Below, in pieces: positions 16,947-25,706 of a DNA stretch of 64,000 nt (its first letter is position 1; the number at the start of each line of letters is the position of its first letter). A model generated the notes under the pieces. It was not told the origin of the DNA, ran no database searches, and saw only the letters and a program-made list of their open reading frames with translations. A program made the translations under genes and the position numbers. This DNA is from Sphingomonas spermidinifaciens (GTDB lineage Bacteria; Pseudomonadota; Alphaproteobacteria; Sphingomonadales; Sphingomonadaceae), in NCBI RefSeq assembly GCF_002351485.1, contig NZ_NWMW01000001.1, forward strand, positions 1,550,001 through 1,614,000. Reading direction: 5' to 3'.

Positions 16947-18155
16947 CTACCCCAGCGCCGCCTGCTTCTCCGCCGCCAGCCGGTCGAGTTCGGCCCGGCT
17001 CTTCTTCTCCGCCGCGGTCTTCAGCTGTCCGCACGCCGCATCGATGTCTCGGCCGCGCGGGGTGCGGACGGGGGCCGAGATACCGCCCTCGAACACGATG
17101 TTCGAGAAGGACCGGATGCGCTCGGGCGTCGAGCATTCATATTCGGCGCCTGGCCACGGGTTGAAGGGGATCAGGTTGACCTTGGCCGGCAGCTTGAACT
17201 GGCGCAGCAGTCGAACGAGTTCGCGCGCGTCCGCGTCGCTGTCGTTCTTGTCCTTGAGCATCACATATTCGAAGGTGATGCGCCGGGCATTGTTCGCGCC
17301 GGGATAGTCGGCGCACGCCTGCAGCAGTTCCTCGATCCCGTATTTCCTGTTCAGCGGCACGATCTCGTCGCGCACATCCTTGGTCACTGCATGGAGCGAG
17401 ACGGCGAGGTTGACGCCGATCTCCTCACCCGCGCGCGCCATCATCGGCACGACGCCGCTGGTCGACAGCGTGATCCGCCGCTTCGAGAGCGCAAGGCCGT
17501 CGCCGTCCATGACGATCTTGAGCCCGTCGCGCACTGCATCGAAATTATAGAGCGGCTCGCCCATCCCCATCATCACGATGTTGGTGAGAAGGCGCCCGTC
17601 GGGGCTGGAAGGCCATTCGCCGAGCGCGTCGCGCGCCAGCATCACCTGTCCGACGATCTCGCCCGCGGTCAGGTTGCGCACCAGCCGCATCGTGCCGGTG
17701 TGGCAGAAGCGGCAGTTGAGCGTACAGCCGACCTGGCTCGACACGCACAAGGTCCCCCGATCGGCGTCGGGGATGAACACCATCTCGTAATCCTGCCCGT
17801 CGGGCGAGGTGAGCAGCCACTTGCGCGTGCCATCCTCCGACACCTGCGCCTCTTTGACGTCGGGGCGGCCGACGACAAACCGCTCGGCCAGCCACGGGTG
17901 CTGCGCCTTGGCGATGTCGGTCATCAGCGTGAAATCGGTGACGCCGCGATTGTAGATCCAGTGCCATAACTGCTTGGCGCGCAGCTTGGCCTGTTTCGGC
18001 TCCATGCCCGCCGCCTCAAGCGCGACGCGGATCGCACCCTTGTCGAGCCCGACCAGATCGACGCGGCCGTCGGGCCGCGCGAACGGCGCCCGCGCGACCG
18101 GCACAGGATCGATGTGCCCGGGGATGGGCATGGGGGCGGCCGAGGCTGTCTGCAT
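16947..18155 (-). CDS. rlmN: Dual-specificity RNA methyltransferase RlmN
   Basis: RlmN is a radical SAM enzyme that methylates C2 of A2503 in 23S rRNA and A37 in several tRNAs. The product is 402 residues. The [4Fe-4S] motif [11 protein letters not shown] (CxxxCxxC) is present, with [10 protein letters not shown] downstream and the C-terminal AACGQLKT that supplies the second catalytic cysteine. The ATG at 18155 gives an N-terminal extension before the family domain, typical of alphaproteobacterial forms. Confidence 0.96.
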   Translation of the reverse strand: MQTASAAPMPIPGHIDPVPVARAPFARPDGRVDLVGLDKGAIRVALEAAGMEPKQAKLRAKQLWHWIYNRGVTDFTLMTDIAKAQHPWLAERFVVGRPDVKEAQVSEDGTRKWLLTSPDGQDYEMVFIPDADRGTLCVSSQVGCTLNCRFCHTGTMRLVRNLTAGEIVGQVMLARDALGEWPSSPDGRLLTNIVMMGMGEPLYNFDAVRDGLKIVMDGDGLALSKRRITLSTSGVVPMMARAGEEIGVNLAVSLHAVTKDVRDEIVPLNRKYGIEELLQACADYPGANNARRITFEYVMLKDKNDSDADARELVRLLRQFKLPAKVNLIPFNPWPGAEYECSTPERIRSFSNIVFEGGISAPVRTPRGRDIDAACGQLKTAAEKKSRAELDRLAAEKQAALG

Positions 18156-18247
18156 GGGGCGGGATATAGTCGAAAAGTGGCGCTGGCGCTAGGGCGGGCG
18201 GCGAGCGCTAGACGACGACTGAACGCGCATCTGCGAATGCGAAGGGC

Positions 18248-18940
18248 ATGACGATGAGAACGCGAATTAAGATTTGCTGCATCGCCTCGCTGGACGAAGC
18301 AAGGATCGCGGTCGGTGCCGGTGCGGATGCGCTGGGGCTCGTCGCGCGAATGCCATCGGGGCCCGGCCCCATTCCCGATTCGATCATCGCGTCGGTGACC
18401 GCCGTCGTACCGCCGCCGGTCGCGACGTTTCTTCTGACGTCCGAAACCCTGGCCGATGCGATCTCCGCGCATGTCCGGGCGACCCGCCCGACTGCGGTCC
18501 AGATCGTGTCGCACATCGATCCCGCGCAGTCGGAGAAGCTGGCGCGGCTGGAACCGCATCTGCGCCGCGTTCAGGTGATCCATGTCGAAGGCCCGGACGC
18601 GCTCGACCTGATCCCCGCTTATGCGCCGCACGTCCATGCATTCCTGCTCGATTCCGGCCGACCGAATGCAGCCATCGCGGAACTGGGCGGAACCGGCCGT
18701 GCGCACGACTGGTCCGTCAGCGCGGCTATCGTCCGAGCCACCGATCGGCCGGTCTTTTTGGCGGGCGGGCTGTCGGCCGCGAATGTGGCCGACGCGATCC
18801 GGCGGGTTCGTCCCTTCGGCCTCGACCTGTGCTCGGGCGTGCGCAACGACGGGCGTCTCGATCCGGGGAAGCTTGCCGCCTTCATGCGGGCCGCCCGGCA
18901 AACGGATGCCGAGCTGGAATCGACCAGCCGGGCGGGGTGA
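18248..18940 (+). CDS. TrpF-like phosphoribosylanthranilate isomerase paralogue
   Basis: This 230-residue protein aligns along its whole length with phosphoribosylanthranilate isomerase, a (beta/alpha)8 barrel. The general base cysteine is present in KICCIASLDEA (standard KICGIT), the general acid aspartate in FLLDSG, and the phosphate loops in GGTGRAHDWS and LAGGLSAANVADAIRRVRP and DLCSGV. The usual VQLHG segment is replaced by VQIVSH. It is not beside trpB or trpA, so its role in tryptophan synthesis is uncertain. It is divergent from rlmN. Confidence 0.75.
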   Translation: MTMRTRIKICCIASLDEARIAVGAGADALGLVARMPSGPGPIPDSIIASVTAVVPPPVATFLLTSETLADAISAHVRATRPTAVQIVSHIDPAQSEKLARLEPHLRRVQVIHVEGPDALDLIPAYAPHVHAFLLDSGRPNAAIAELGGTGRAHDWSVSAAIVRATDRPVFLAGGLSAANVADAIRRVRPFGLDLCSGVRNDGRLDPGKLAAFMRAARQTDAELESTSRAG

Positions 18941-19040
18941 CTCTGCCCGGTGCGGGGCCGGATGGCGTCGCGCCGCCCGCTAAAGCCGATCGCGCCGCTT
19001 GCCCTATTCCTGCCCCGCTTTGTCCGCTAGCGGACGCAGC

Positions 19041-20291
19041 ATGTCGCTCATCGATCGCTTCCTCACCCGCGCGATCCGTCGCGGCGAGTTGACCGTCACC
19101 TTTCCGGGCGGGCGGACCGCAACCTATGGTGCGCCCGATGCCGAGCTCGGAGCCGTCGCCATCCGCTTCGCCGATGGGCGGGCGTTAAGGCAGCTGCTCG
19201 CCGACCCCAGCCTCGGCGCGGCAGAGGGGTTCATGGACGGGCGCTTGATCATCGAGCGCGGCGACATCCGCGACTTCCTCAATCTCGCCACCGCCAACAA
19301 CCGCTGGGAAGCGGGCCTCGGCACGCTCAACGCGAGCCCGGCGAAGCGCACGATCGATGCAGTCCGCTTCCGCATCGACCGGATCAACATGGCGCGCCGG
19401 GCGAAGCGCAACGTCGCGCACCATTACGACCTGTCGGACCGGCTCTACGACCTGTTCCTCGACGTCGACCGACAGTACAGCTGCGCCTATTTCACCGATC
19501 CGGCCACCCCCCTCGAACAGGCGCAGCTCGACAAGAAGGTTCATATCGCCGCCAAGCTGGCGATCGAGCCGGGAATGAAGGTGCTAGACATTGGCTGCGG
19601 CTGGGGCGGGATGGCACTCTACCTCCACCGCACGACGGGGGCGGAGGTGTGTGGCATCACCCTGTCGGAAGAACAGCTCAAGGTCGCTCGCCGCCGGGCC
19701 GAGATGGCGGGGGTGGACGGCAAGGTCCGCTTCGAGCTGATCGACTATCGCCACATGACCGGTCAGTTCGACCGGATCGTGTCGGTCGGCATGTTCGAGC
19801 ATGTGGGACCCGCGCATTACCGCACCTTCTTCAGGCAGTGCCGCAACCTGCTGACGCCCGAGGGAGTGATGCTGCTCCACACGATAGGCCGCGCGGGCGG
19901 GCCGGGGACGACCGACGCCTTCACCGCCAAGTACATCTTCCCCGGCGGCTATATTCCTGCGCTGTCGGAGATCGCGAAGGGGCATGAGGGCCTCCGCATG
20001 TTCCTCACCGATGTCGAGGTACTGCGACTCCATTATGCCTACACGCTCGCGGCCTGGTATCACCGCGTCATCGCCGCGAAGGAGGCGATCGTCGCGCTCT
20101 ATGACGAGCGCTTCTACCGGATGTGGACCTATTACCTCGCCGGCAGCGAGGTGAGCTTCCGCCATGGCGGGCTCGTCAACTACCAGCTCCAATATGCACG
20201 CGACCGCCACGCGCTGCCGATCACGCGCGATTACATGCTGGAGCAGGAACGCGCGCTGGGCGAGATCGCAGAGCCGGTGGTGATGGCCTGA
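19041..20291 (+). CDS. cfa: Cyclopropane-fatty-acyl-phospholipid synthase
   Basis: A 416-residue SAM-dependent methyltransferase that adds a methylene group across the double bond of membrane phospholipid acyl chains, usually on entry to stationary phase. The SAM-binding motif DIGCGWGGMALYLH and conserved YSCAYF, VSVGMFEHVG and FPGGYIPA are all present. The ATG at 19041 is preceded by a purine-rich stretch; an upstream in-frame start is less likely. Confidence 0.94.
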   Translation: MSLIDRFLTRAIRRGELTVTFPGGRTATYGAPDAELGAVAIRFADGRALRQLLADPSLGAAEGFMDGRLIIERGDIRDFLNLATANNRWEAGLGTLNASPAKRTIDAVRFRIDRINMARRAKRNVAHHYDLSDRLYDLFLDVDRQYSCAYFTDPATPLEQAQLDKKVHIAAKLAIEPGMKVLDIGCGWGGMALYLHRTTGAEVCGITLSEEQLKVARRRAEMAGVDGKVRFELIDYRHMTGQFDRIVSVGMFEHVGPAHYRTFFRQCRNLLTPEGVMLLHTIGRAGGPGTTDAFTAKYIFPGGYIPALSEIAKGHEGLRMFLTDVEVLRLHYAYTLAAWYHRVIAAKEAIVALYDERFYRMWTYYLAGSEVSFRHGGLVNYQLQYARDRHALPITRDYMLEQERALGEIAEPVVMA

Positions 20292-20292
20292 T

Positions 20293-20311
20293 CCTCCCCG
20301 GCGCCGGGAGG
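20293..20311. terminator. Palindrome between convergent genes
   Basis: CCTCCCCGGCGCCGGGAGG is almost fully self-complementary and lies exactly between the stops of cfa and the convergent DUF1801 gene. It may end transcription from both sides and resembles the other C-rich palindromes in the window. Confidence 0.5.
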
Positions 20312-20312
20312 C

Positions 20313-20721
20313 TCATGGCTTTCCAAGCGTGCTCGCCCATGACGCGGCGACCAGCTGTTCAAGCACCCCCGCATCCACCCGGTCCAGCCGTTTGAGGTAG
20401 ACGCAGCCCACCCCCGTCCGATGCGGGCCGAGCCGCGCCAGCAGGTCGGCCTTCTCGGGAAAGTCCTGCGCCAGATAGAGCACCGTCTCGGCCCTGCGCG
20501 GGGAAAAGCCGATCGCGCATATCCGCTGGTCCTTGCCGCTGGCGCGATAGCTGTATTCGCTGCAGCCGACGATGCTCGCGCCCCACATTCGCGCCCGCTC
20601 CCCCGGAGACATGCTCGTAGAGCGCGCGGAGTGCCGCGGCATCCGCGCGCCGCGCCGGATCGGGCACCGAGGCGATGAAGGCATCGACATCCGCCTCGGT
20701 CGCCTGCGTCTTGAGGGTCAC
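20313..20721 (-). pseudogene. DUF1801 family gene with a +1 frameshift
   Basis: The reading frame starting at the GTG at 20721 gives TLKTQATEADVDAFIASVPD and RRADAAALRALYEHV, the normal DUF1801 N terminus. The family then continues in another frame: RMWGASIVGCSEYSY, FSPRRAETVLYLA, YLKRLDRVDAGVLEQLV. Removing one G from the run of five (C run at 20600-20604 on the plus strand) restores VSGERARMWGASIVG across the junction. The lesion is therefore a single-base insertion in a homopolymer. It may be a true pseudogene or a sequence error. The family function is unknown. Confidence 0.82.
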
Positions 20722-20801
20722 GGCATCTTTTCCCGCCCGAGTCGCATCGCACGACTTTGCCACTTGCCCGGTGGCGGGCGCCATCCCATGAAGGCGCGGC
20801 C

Positions 20802-21284
20802 ATGGAATTCGGGTTCGTCCTTTCGACCGTCGCCGAGACGATCCAGATCGCAATCGCGCCGGTGTTCCTGCTCGCCGGAATCGCAGGGTTGCTCAACGTG
20901 CTGACCGGTCGGCTGGCGCGCGTCATCGATCGTGCCCGCGCGCTCGAACAGCTGCACCCACGCACGACGGGGCCGGAGCATGACCGCCATGTCTGGGAAC
21001 TCAGGCGCATCGATCGCCGGATCACCGTCATCAACGCCTCGATCTCGCTCGTCACTGCCTCGGCGATCGCGATCTGCGCGGTGGTCGCGCTGTTGTTCAT
21101 CGCCGAGCTGTCGAATCTCAAGATCGGCACCGTCGTCGCCAGCGCCTTCATCGGATCGATGCTGATGCTGATCGCCGGCCTCGTCTTCTTCCTCATCGAG
21201 GTGCGCATGTCGCTCAAGGCATCGCACATCCGTGCCGAACTGCTCGAACTCGACCCAACGAGCAAAAGGCGCTGGCACCCGTGA
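20802..21284 (+). CDS. DUF2721 family membrane protein
   Basis: A 160-residue protein with three hydrophobic segments: IAIAPVFLLAGIAGLLNVL, SLVTASAIAICAVVALLFIA and VVASAFIGSMLMLIAGLVFF. Between the first two lies the charged linker with LARVIDRARALEQLH and HVWELRRIDRRI that marks DUF2721. The function is unknown. The ATG at 20802 gives a family-like N terminus. Its stop overlaps the following GTG. Confidence 0.85.
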   Translation: MEFGFVLSTVAETIQIAIAPVFLLAGIAGLLNVLTGRLARVIDRARALEQLHPRTTGPEHDRHVWELRRIDRRITVINASISLVTASAIAICAVVALLFIAELSNLKIGTVVASAFIGSMLMLIAGLVFFLIEVRMSLKASHIRAELLELDPTSKRRWHP

Positions 21285-21706
21285 CTGCCGGGCGCGGCGC
21301 GCTTCAGGCGGTGGTCGCGCTCGCCAGCATCGTGCCGCTGTCGGTCGCCGCGATCAGCCTCGCGCGCGGGCCGGTGTGGATGGGACAGGCCGCGCCGGTC
21401 GCCACCGATCTCGACAGCCATTTCCGCTATCTCTCGGGCATCTTCCTTGCCCTCGGCCTCGGCTTCGCAAGCTGCATCCCCGGCATCGAGCGCAAGGGAC
21501 CGCGCCTCCGCCTGCTCGGCGCGCTGGTGATCGCCGGCGGGCTGGGCCGGGCGTGGAGCTTCATCCAGGTCGGCGCGCCGTCAGCGGGGCATCTGGGTGG
21601 CCTGGGCATCGAACTGGGGCTGGTCCCCATTGTCCTCGCTTGGCAGGCGGTTCTCGCCAGACGAACGTCGTCCCTGCCCCCTCGACCTCGCTCGGGACAG
21701 GCTTGA
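21281..21706 (+). CDS. DUF4345 family membrane protein
   Basis: A 141-residue protein with four hydrophobic segments and the DUF4345 features DSHFRYLSGIFLALGLGF and GGLGRAWSFIQVGAP. The function is unknown. The GTG at 21281 overlaps the DUF2721 stop, so the two membrane proteins are probably made together. The last part of the frame, ending SSLPPRPRSGQA, is unlike the family and runs into a REP-like element that supplies the stop codon. Confidence 0.8.
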   Translation: MTAGRGALQAVVALASIVPLSVAAISLARGPVWMGQAAPVATDLDSHFRYLSGIFLALGLGFASCIPGIERKGPRLRLLGALVIAGGLGRAWSFIQVGAPSAGHLGGLGIELGLVPIVLAWQAVLARRTSSLPPRPRSGQA

Positions 21707-21775
21707 TCCGGGATCCCGCTTCCTCGTCGCGGCGGTAGAATGGCAGCGCCCCCCGGCTCACGGCCGGGGTGACGA
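21697..21775. repeat. REP-like palindromic element
   Basis: The block holds AGGCTTGATCCGGGATCCCG and the hairpin CCCCGGC (21751-21757) / GCCGGGG (21763-21769), followed by GTGACGAG. Related sequence recurs at 29588, 43615 and 49018. It lies between the convergent DUF4345 and amidase genes. Confidence 0.6.
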
Positions 21776-21782
21776 GTGAGGA

Positions 21783-23300
21783 TTATTCCGCCCCTTCGAG
21801 CCGCGGCCCCGCCGCCACGCTCGGCAGGTAGCGCGGCCCCGGCAGCGGCCCGCGTGCCGCCTCATACCCCGCACCCGCATCGAACAGGCGCTGCTCGCTC
21901 CATTTCGGCCCGATGAAGGAGAGGCCGACGGGCAGTCCCATCACCTGCCCCATCGGCACGGTAAGATGCGGATAGCCGGCCACCGCGGGCAGTCCGCTCG
22001 CCGAGGGGCCGCTCACCTGGTCGCCATGCACCGGGTCCGACAGCCACGCTGCGCCATAGCTTGGCGTCACGATCACCGCGACCTTGGCCAGCATCGTGTC
22101 GAGCGCCTGGGTCGCCAGCGCCAGCGACTTGGCCCGCGCCGGCTTGTAGCGCGGGTCGGCGGTGCCGCCGGTCTTCTCCGCCGCCTCGAAGATGTCCTGT
22201 CCAAAGAACGGCATCTCGGTCGCAGCATTCGCCCGATTGAAGGCGATGACGTCGGCGAGGGTGCGTACCTTCACCGATGGCGGCGTGGTGGCGAGATATG
22301 CGGCAAGGTCGGACTTCAGCTCCATCTTGAGCACGTCGAACTCGGCCTCGCCCAGCCCCTTGGTCTCGGGCTGCTTGACCTCGACCAGCACGGCTCCCGC
22401 GGCGCGCAGCCGCGCGAGCGCCGCGTCGAACTGGCGCGCGAGCGCCTCCGAAAGCCCCTCGGGCCGCAATACGCCGACGCGCATGCCGCTGAGCGCCGCA
22501 GGGTTCAGCCGCGCGGCGTAGTCGCCCTTCCTCGCATCCGCTTCGCGCGTCGCCGCGTCGGCGGCATCGCTCCCCGCCATCACCGCCATCAGCGCGGCGG
22601 CGTCGCGCACGCTGGTCGCCATCGGGCCGGGCGTGTCCTGGCTGTGGCTGATCGGGACGACATGGGTGCGGCTGACGAGGCCGAGCGTCGGCTTCATGCC
22701 AACGAGGCCGTTGATCGCGGAGGGACAGATGACCGAGCCGTCAGTCTCGGTCCCGACGCCCGCGCGCGCGAGGCCGGCGGCGATCGCCACGCCCGTCCCG
22801 CTCGACGACCCGCACGCCGTCCGGTCGAGCGCATAGGGGTTGCGCACCAGCCCGCCGACCGCGCTCCACCCGCTCATCGAGTTCGACGAGCGGATGTTCG
22901 CCCATTCGGACAGGTTGGTCTTGCCCAGCATGACGATCCCGCCCGCGCGCAGCCGCGCGGCAACGGGCGCGTCGCGCCGGGTCCTGTTGTCCTTGAGCGC
23001 CAGGCTGCCCGCAGTCGTCGGCAGTTCGACCGTCTCGATATTGTCCTTGATGAGCACCGGCCAGCCATGGACGGGCGAGCGCACGCGTCCCTTGGCCTGC
23101 TCGTCGTCCAGCCGCCGCGCCTGTGCCTCGGCATCGGGCGCAACCGCGATCACCGAGTTGAGCCGCGGCCCCGCCCGGTCGATCGCCTCGATCCGCTTGA
23201 GATAGGTGCGGGTGGCATCAAGGCTCGACGCCTCCTGCGCCGCCGCCGGAAGGGCGGCGGCGGCGAGAAGCAGGAAGACCGCAACCCGCCCCGCACTCAC
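21783..23300 (-). CDS. Secreted amidase (amidase signature family)
   Basis: A 505-residue Ser-cisSer-Lys amidase with an N-terminal signal peptide (VAVFLLLAAAALPAAAQ). The catalytic lysine is in WPVLIKDNIE and the serine region is CGSSSGTGVAIAAGLARAG with GTETDGSVICPSAINGLVG. Substrates of secreted relatives are poorly defined and include amide and peptide compounds. The GTG start at 23300 overlaps the nrdB stop by four bases, an odd partner for a periplasmic enzyme. Confidence 0.92.
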   Translation of the reverse strand: MSAGRVAVFLLLAAAALPAAAQEASSLDATRTYLKRIEAIDRAGPRLNSVIAVAPDAEAQARRLDDEQAKGRVRSPVHGWPVLIKDNIETVELPTTAGSLALKDNRTRRDAPVAARLRAGGIVMLGKTNLSEWANIRSSNSMSGWSAVGGLVRNPYALDRTACGSSSGTGVAIAAGLARAGVGTETDGSVICPSAINGLVGMKPTLGLVSRTHVVPISHSQDTPGPMATSVRDAAALMAVMAGSDAADAATREADARKGDYAARLNPAALSGMRVGVLRPEGLSEALARQFDAALARLRAAGAVLVEVKQPETKGLGEAEFDVLKMELKSDLAAYLATTPPSVKVRTLADVIAFNRANAATEMPFFGQDIFEAAEKTGGTADPRYKPARAKSLALATQALDTMLAKVAVIVTPSYGAAWLSDPVHGDQVSGPSASGLPAVAGYPHLTVPMGQVMGLPVGLSFIGPKWSEQRLFDAGAGYEAARGPLPGPRYLPSVAAGPRLEGAE

Positions 23301-24349
23301 TCCGCCGCGACTCCGGCGCGCGCGAACATGTCGCCTTCGTCGCGCGGGTCCTCGTTCGCCGGGGCGGCAACGACCTTCTTGCGCTTGTCGAAGCTCGACC
23401 AGACGTCGTTCCAGTTGCCGCGCGTCGCACCCTTCGAATATTCGGTCGCGCGCGTCTCGAAGAAATTGGCGTGCTCGACGCCGTTGAGCAGCGGCGTCAG
23501 CCACGGGATCGGGTGCTCGTCGATCATGTAGATGGGCTTCAGACCCAGCTGGCTGAGGCGCCAGTCGGCGATGTAGCGGATATACTTCTTGATGTCCTTG
23601 GCGGTCATGCCGTTGACCGGCCCCATCTCAAACGCGAGGTCGATGAAGGCGTCCTCGAGCCGGATCGTCGTCTGGCACACATCGGCGATGTCGTCCTTCA
23701 CCGCCTTGGTCAGGCACTGACGCTCGGCGCAGAAGGCGTGGAACATGCGGATGATGCCCTCGCAGTGCAGGCTCTCGTCGCGCACCGACCAGCTGACGAT
23801 CTGGCCCATGCCCTTCATCTTGTTGAAGCGCGGGAAGTTCATCAGCATCGCGAAGCTGGCGAACAGCTGCACGCCTTCGGTAAAGCCGCCGAACATGGCG
23901 AGCGTGCGGGCGATGTCCTCGTCCGAATCGACGCCGAAATTCTGCATGTAATCATGCTTGTCCTTCAGCTCGGCATATTCGAGGAAGGCGCCATACTCGC
24001 TCTCGGGCATGCCGATCGTGTCGAGCAGGTGGCTATAGGCGGCGATGTGGACCGTCTCCATGTTGCTGAACGCGGTCAGCATCATCTTGATCTCGGTCGG
24101 CTTGAACACGCGGCCGTATTTCTCGTGATAGCAGTCCTGCACCTCGACATCGGCCTGGGTGAAGAAGCGGAAGATCTGCGTCAGCAGGTTGCGCTCGTGG
24201 TCGGAGAGCTTCTGTGCCCAGTCGCGGCAATCCTCGCCCAGCGGCACCTCCTCGGGCAGCCAGTGGAGCTGCTGCTGGCGCTTCCAGAAATCGAACGCCC
24301 AGGGGTATTCGAACGGCTTGTACTGCTTGGAGGCCTGAAGAAGGGGCAT
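23297..24349 (-). CDS. nrdB: Class Ia ribonucleotide reductase beta subunit
   Basis: NrdB houses the di-iron tyrosyl radical cofactor needed to reduce ribonucleotides to deoxyribonucleotides. The product is 350 residues. The iron ligands and radical site are visible: QADVEVQDCYHEKYG, then METVHIAAYSHL, in which Glu, His at +3 and Tyr at +7 match Glu115, His118 and Tyr122 of the E. coli protein, and later VRDESLHCEG. The ATG at 24349 gives a normal N terminus. The partner nrdA lies 1.36 kb upstream on the same strand. Confidence 0.96.
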   Translation of the reverse strand: MPLLQASKQYKPFEYPWAFDFWKRQQQLHWLPEEVPLGEDCRDWAQKLSDHERNLLTQIFRFFTQADVEVQDCYHEKYGRVFKPTEIKMMLTAFSNMETVHIAAYSHLLDTIGMPESEYGAFLEYAELKDKHDYMQNFGVDSDEDIARTLAMFGGFTEGVQLFASFAMLMNFPRFNKMKGMGQIVSWSVRDESLHCEGIIRMFHAFCAERQCLTKAVKDDIADVCQTTIRLEDAFIDLAFEMGPVNGMTAKDIKKYIRYIADWRLSQLGLKPIYMIDEHPIPWLTPLLNGVEHANFFETRATEYSKGATRGNWNDVWSSFDKRKKVVAAPANEDPRDEGDMFARAGVAAE

Positions 24350-24354
24350 GGGCG

Positions 24355-24618
24355 TTACTCCGAGAAAGACGAGAAGAGGACTGCGCAGAGACACAGTGTG
24401 AAAAATGATCCGAACACGACGCTCGCCCATGCATGGAAGCGGGCGAACGCTCGATCGGACGCGGTACGCTGGGGCGGCTCGATCCCGGCAGCGCGATCGA
24501 TCAGCACTTCGGCCAAGGGTACACCGTCATACCATTGACGGCGCACCAGAGTCCAAATGCCGAGCGTCAGGAGACCAGGACCAACGACACTCAGGGAGGC
24601 GAAGGCCGCGATGCTCAC
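24355..24618 (-). CDS. Small membrane protein upstream of nrdB
   Basis: An 87-residue protein with hydrophobic segments at both ends (LSVVGPGLLTLGIWTLV and SVVFGSFFTLCLCAVLF) and a charged middle (DGVPLAEVLIDRAAG). I do not recognise the family. GTG at 24618 was chosen because it overlaps the previous stop by four bases; GTG at 24636 is possible. nrdB starts 5 bases downstream. Confidence 0.65.
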   Translation of the reverse strand: MSIAAFASLSVVGPGLLTLGIWTLVRRQWYDGVPLAEVLIDRAAGIEPPQRTASDRAFARFHAWASVVFGSFFTLCLCAVLFSSFSE

Positions 24619-24812
24619 CCCTCGCCTCCCCGCCACAGCGCCGTCGCGCTCATCGCCAGCACCGCGCCGCCGGCCAGCGCCATGATGCCGACCATGCGGA
24701 AGGCATAGACCCGCCCCGGCGAGGCCGGCCGGGCGAGCGCGGCGAGAAGGCCGGTGCCCGCGAGCACCAGCACCGCCGCGACGGCGTACATGATGGCGAT
24801 CGACAGGCTCAT
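24615..24812 (-). CDS. Small membrane protein
   Basis: A 65-residue protein made of two transmembrane helices (SIAIMYAVAAVLVLAGTGLL and RMVGIMALAGGAVLAMSATA) joined by a short basic loop. No family is recognised. It overlaps its neighbours on both sides by four bases, so the three small genes and nrdB are probably translated from one message. Confidence 0.65.
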   Translation of the reverse strand: MSLSIAIMYAVAAVLVLAGTGLLAALARPASPGRVYAFRMVGIMALAGGAVLAMSATALWRGGEG

Positions 24813-25096
24813 CGCCGCTCGCGCCACTTCACGACCGTTACCGTCCGGGTCTTGCGCGCGCCGACGCCGAACACGACGATGCCGAGGAAATAGCCGAAGT
24901 CATACCAGCCGCCATTGTTGGGCACGGCATAGACGGCGACGTCGGGCATGAAGAGACTTAGAGCCCAGGAAACGGGGAAGATGAACCCGTGCCAAAGCCC
25001 GTGGAGGAACCCAGGGGCACCGGGCGCCACGGCATCCCCCACCTGACGCGCACAGGCGGCGAGCGCGAGCAGCAGAAGGGGAACGAGGCGCTTCAT
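24809..25096 (-). CDS. Small lipoprotein with membrane segments
   Basis: A 95-residue protein with a lipoprotein signal (RLVPLLLLALAAC, Cys at residue 15) followed by FLHGLWHGFIFPVSWALSLF and a second hydrophobic stretch FGYFLGIVVFGVG. The tryptophan-rich HGLWHGFIFP segment recurs in small uncharacterised proteobacterial membrane proteins. The function is unknown. It heads the small-gene group that leads into nrdB. Confidence 0.68.
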   Translation of the reverse strand: MKRLVPLLLLALAACARQVGDAVAPGAPGFLHGLWHGFIFPVSWALSLFMPDVAVYAVPNNGGWYDFGYFLGIVVFGVGARKTRTVTVVKWRERR

Positions 25097-25206
25097 GCCG
25101 CGACACGCCTTATCGTCGCTCCGGACTTGTTCCGCGTGACGAAGGACCGCGCATCCAATCCCCCGCCCGCTCGTTCGAGCGCGGAACCCCCAGTAGGAGA
25201 CCCCAA

Positions 25207-25485
25207 ATGGCCGACCTCAACAACATCCGCGAGCATATGGAAGTCATCGGTGCCGACGGCGTGCATGTCGGCACCGTCGACCGCGTCGAGGGCGACCGCA
25301 TCAAGCTCACCAAGAAGGACTCGGGCGCCGATATCGAGGGCGCCGGCGAAGGGCATCATGCGGGCCACCATCACTTCATCCCCGCCGGCCTCGTCGCCGA
25401 GGTCGAGGGCGACCAGGTCCGCCTCTCCGCCAATGCCGACGTCGCGGTGACGTTCGAGGAGGAAGAAGGCGGCGAGCCGGTCTGA
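25207..25485 (+). CDS. DUF2171 family protein
   Basis: A 92-residue soluble protein of two short beta-rich repeats (EVIGADGVHVGTVDRVEGDR and FIPAGLVAEVEGDQVRLS) joined by a His-rich linker HHAGHHHF, with an acidic C terminus. This is the layout of DUF2171 (PRC-barrel-like) proteins. The function is unknown; the histidine cluster could bind a metal. It is divergent from the small-gene group before nrdB and ends at a strong hairpin. Confidence 0.83.
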   Translation: MADLNNIREHMEVIGADGVHVGTVDRVEGDRIKLTKKDSGADIEGAGEGHHAGHHHFIPAGLVAEVEGDQVRLSANADVAVTFEEEEGGEPV

Positions 25486-25501
25486 CATCTTCTTTGCCTG
25501 G

Positions 25502-25532
25502 TGACGGGGGAGGCTTCGATCCTCCCCCGTCA
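25502..25532. terminator. Strong 12-bp hairpin after DUF2171
   Basis: TGACGGGGGAGG at 25502-25513 pairs perfectly with 25521-25532 across a 7-base loop. It lies 16 bases after the DUF2171 stop and belongs to the same C-rich palindrome type as the pair at 4894 and 4992. It may act as a terminator or REP element. The remaining 174 bases up to the end of nrdA show no gene. Confidence 0.62.
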
Positions 25533-25706
25533 GTTGGAGGTTATCATCAACGCTTCCGATCTGGCCGTTGCGTTAGAGCCGCTGCGGAGACCGACTTGAT
25601 TTCGCGGGGCGTCAGACTGGCGGGGTTCTTCATCCCCCGGCTAGCGATAGACGCAACACGCGAACTAGTTTTCTCGTTGGAAGCCAAACAAATCACCTCC
25701 TTCCGA

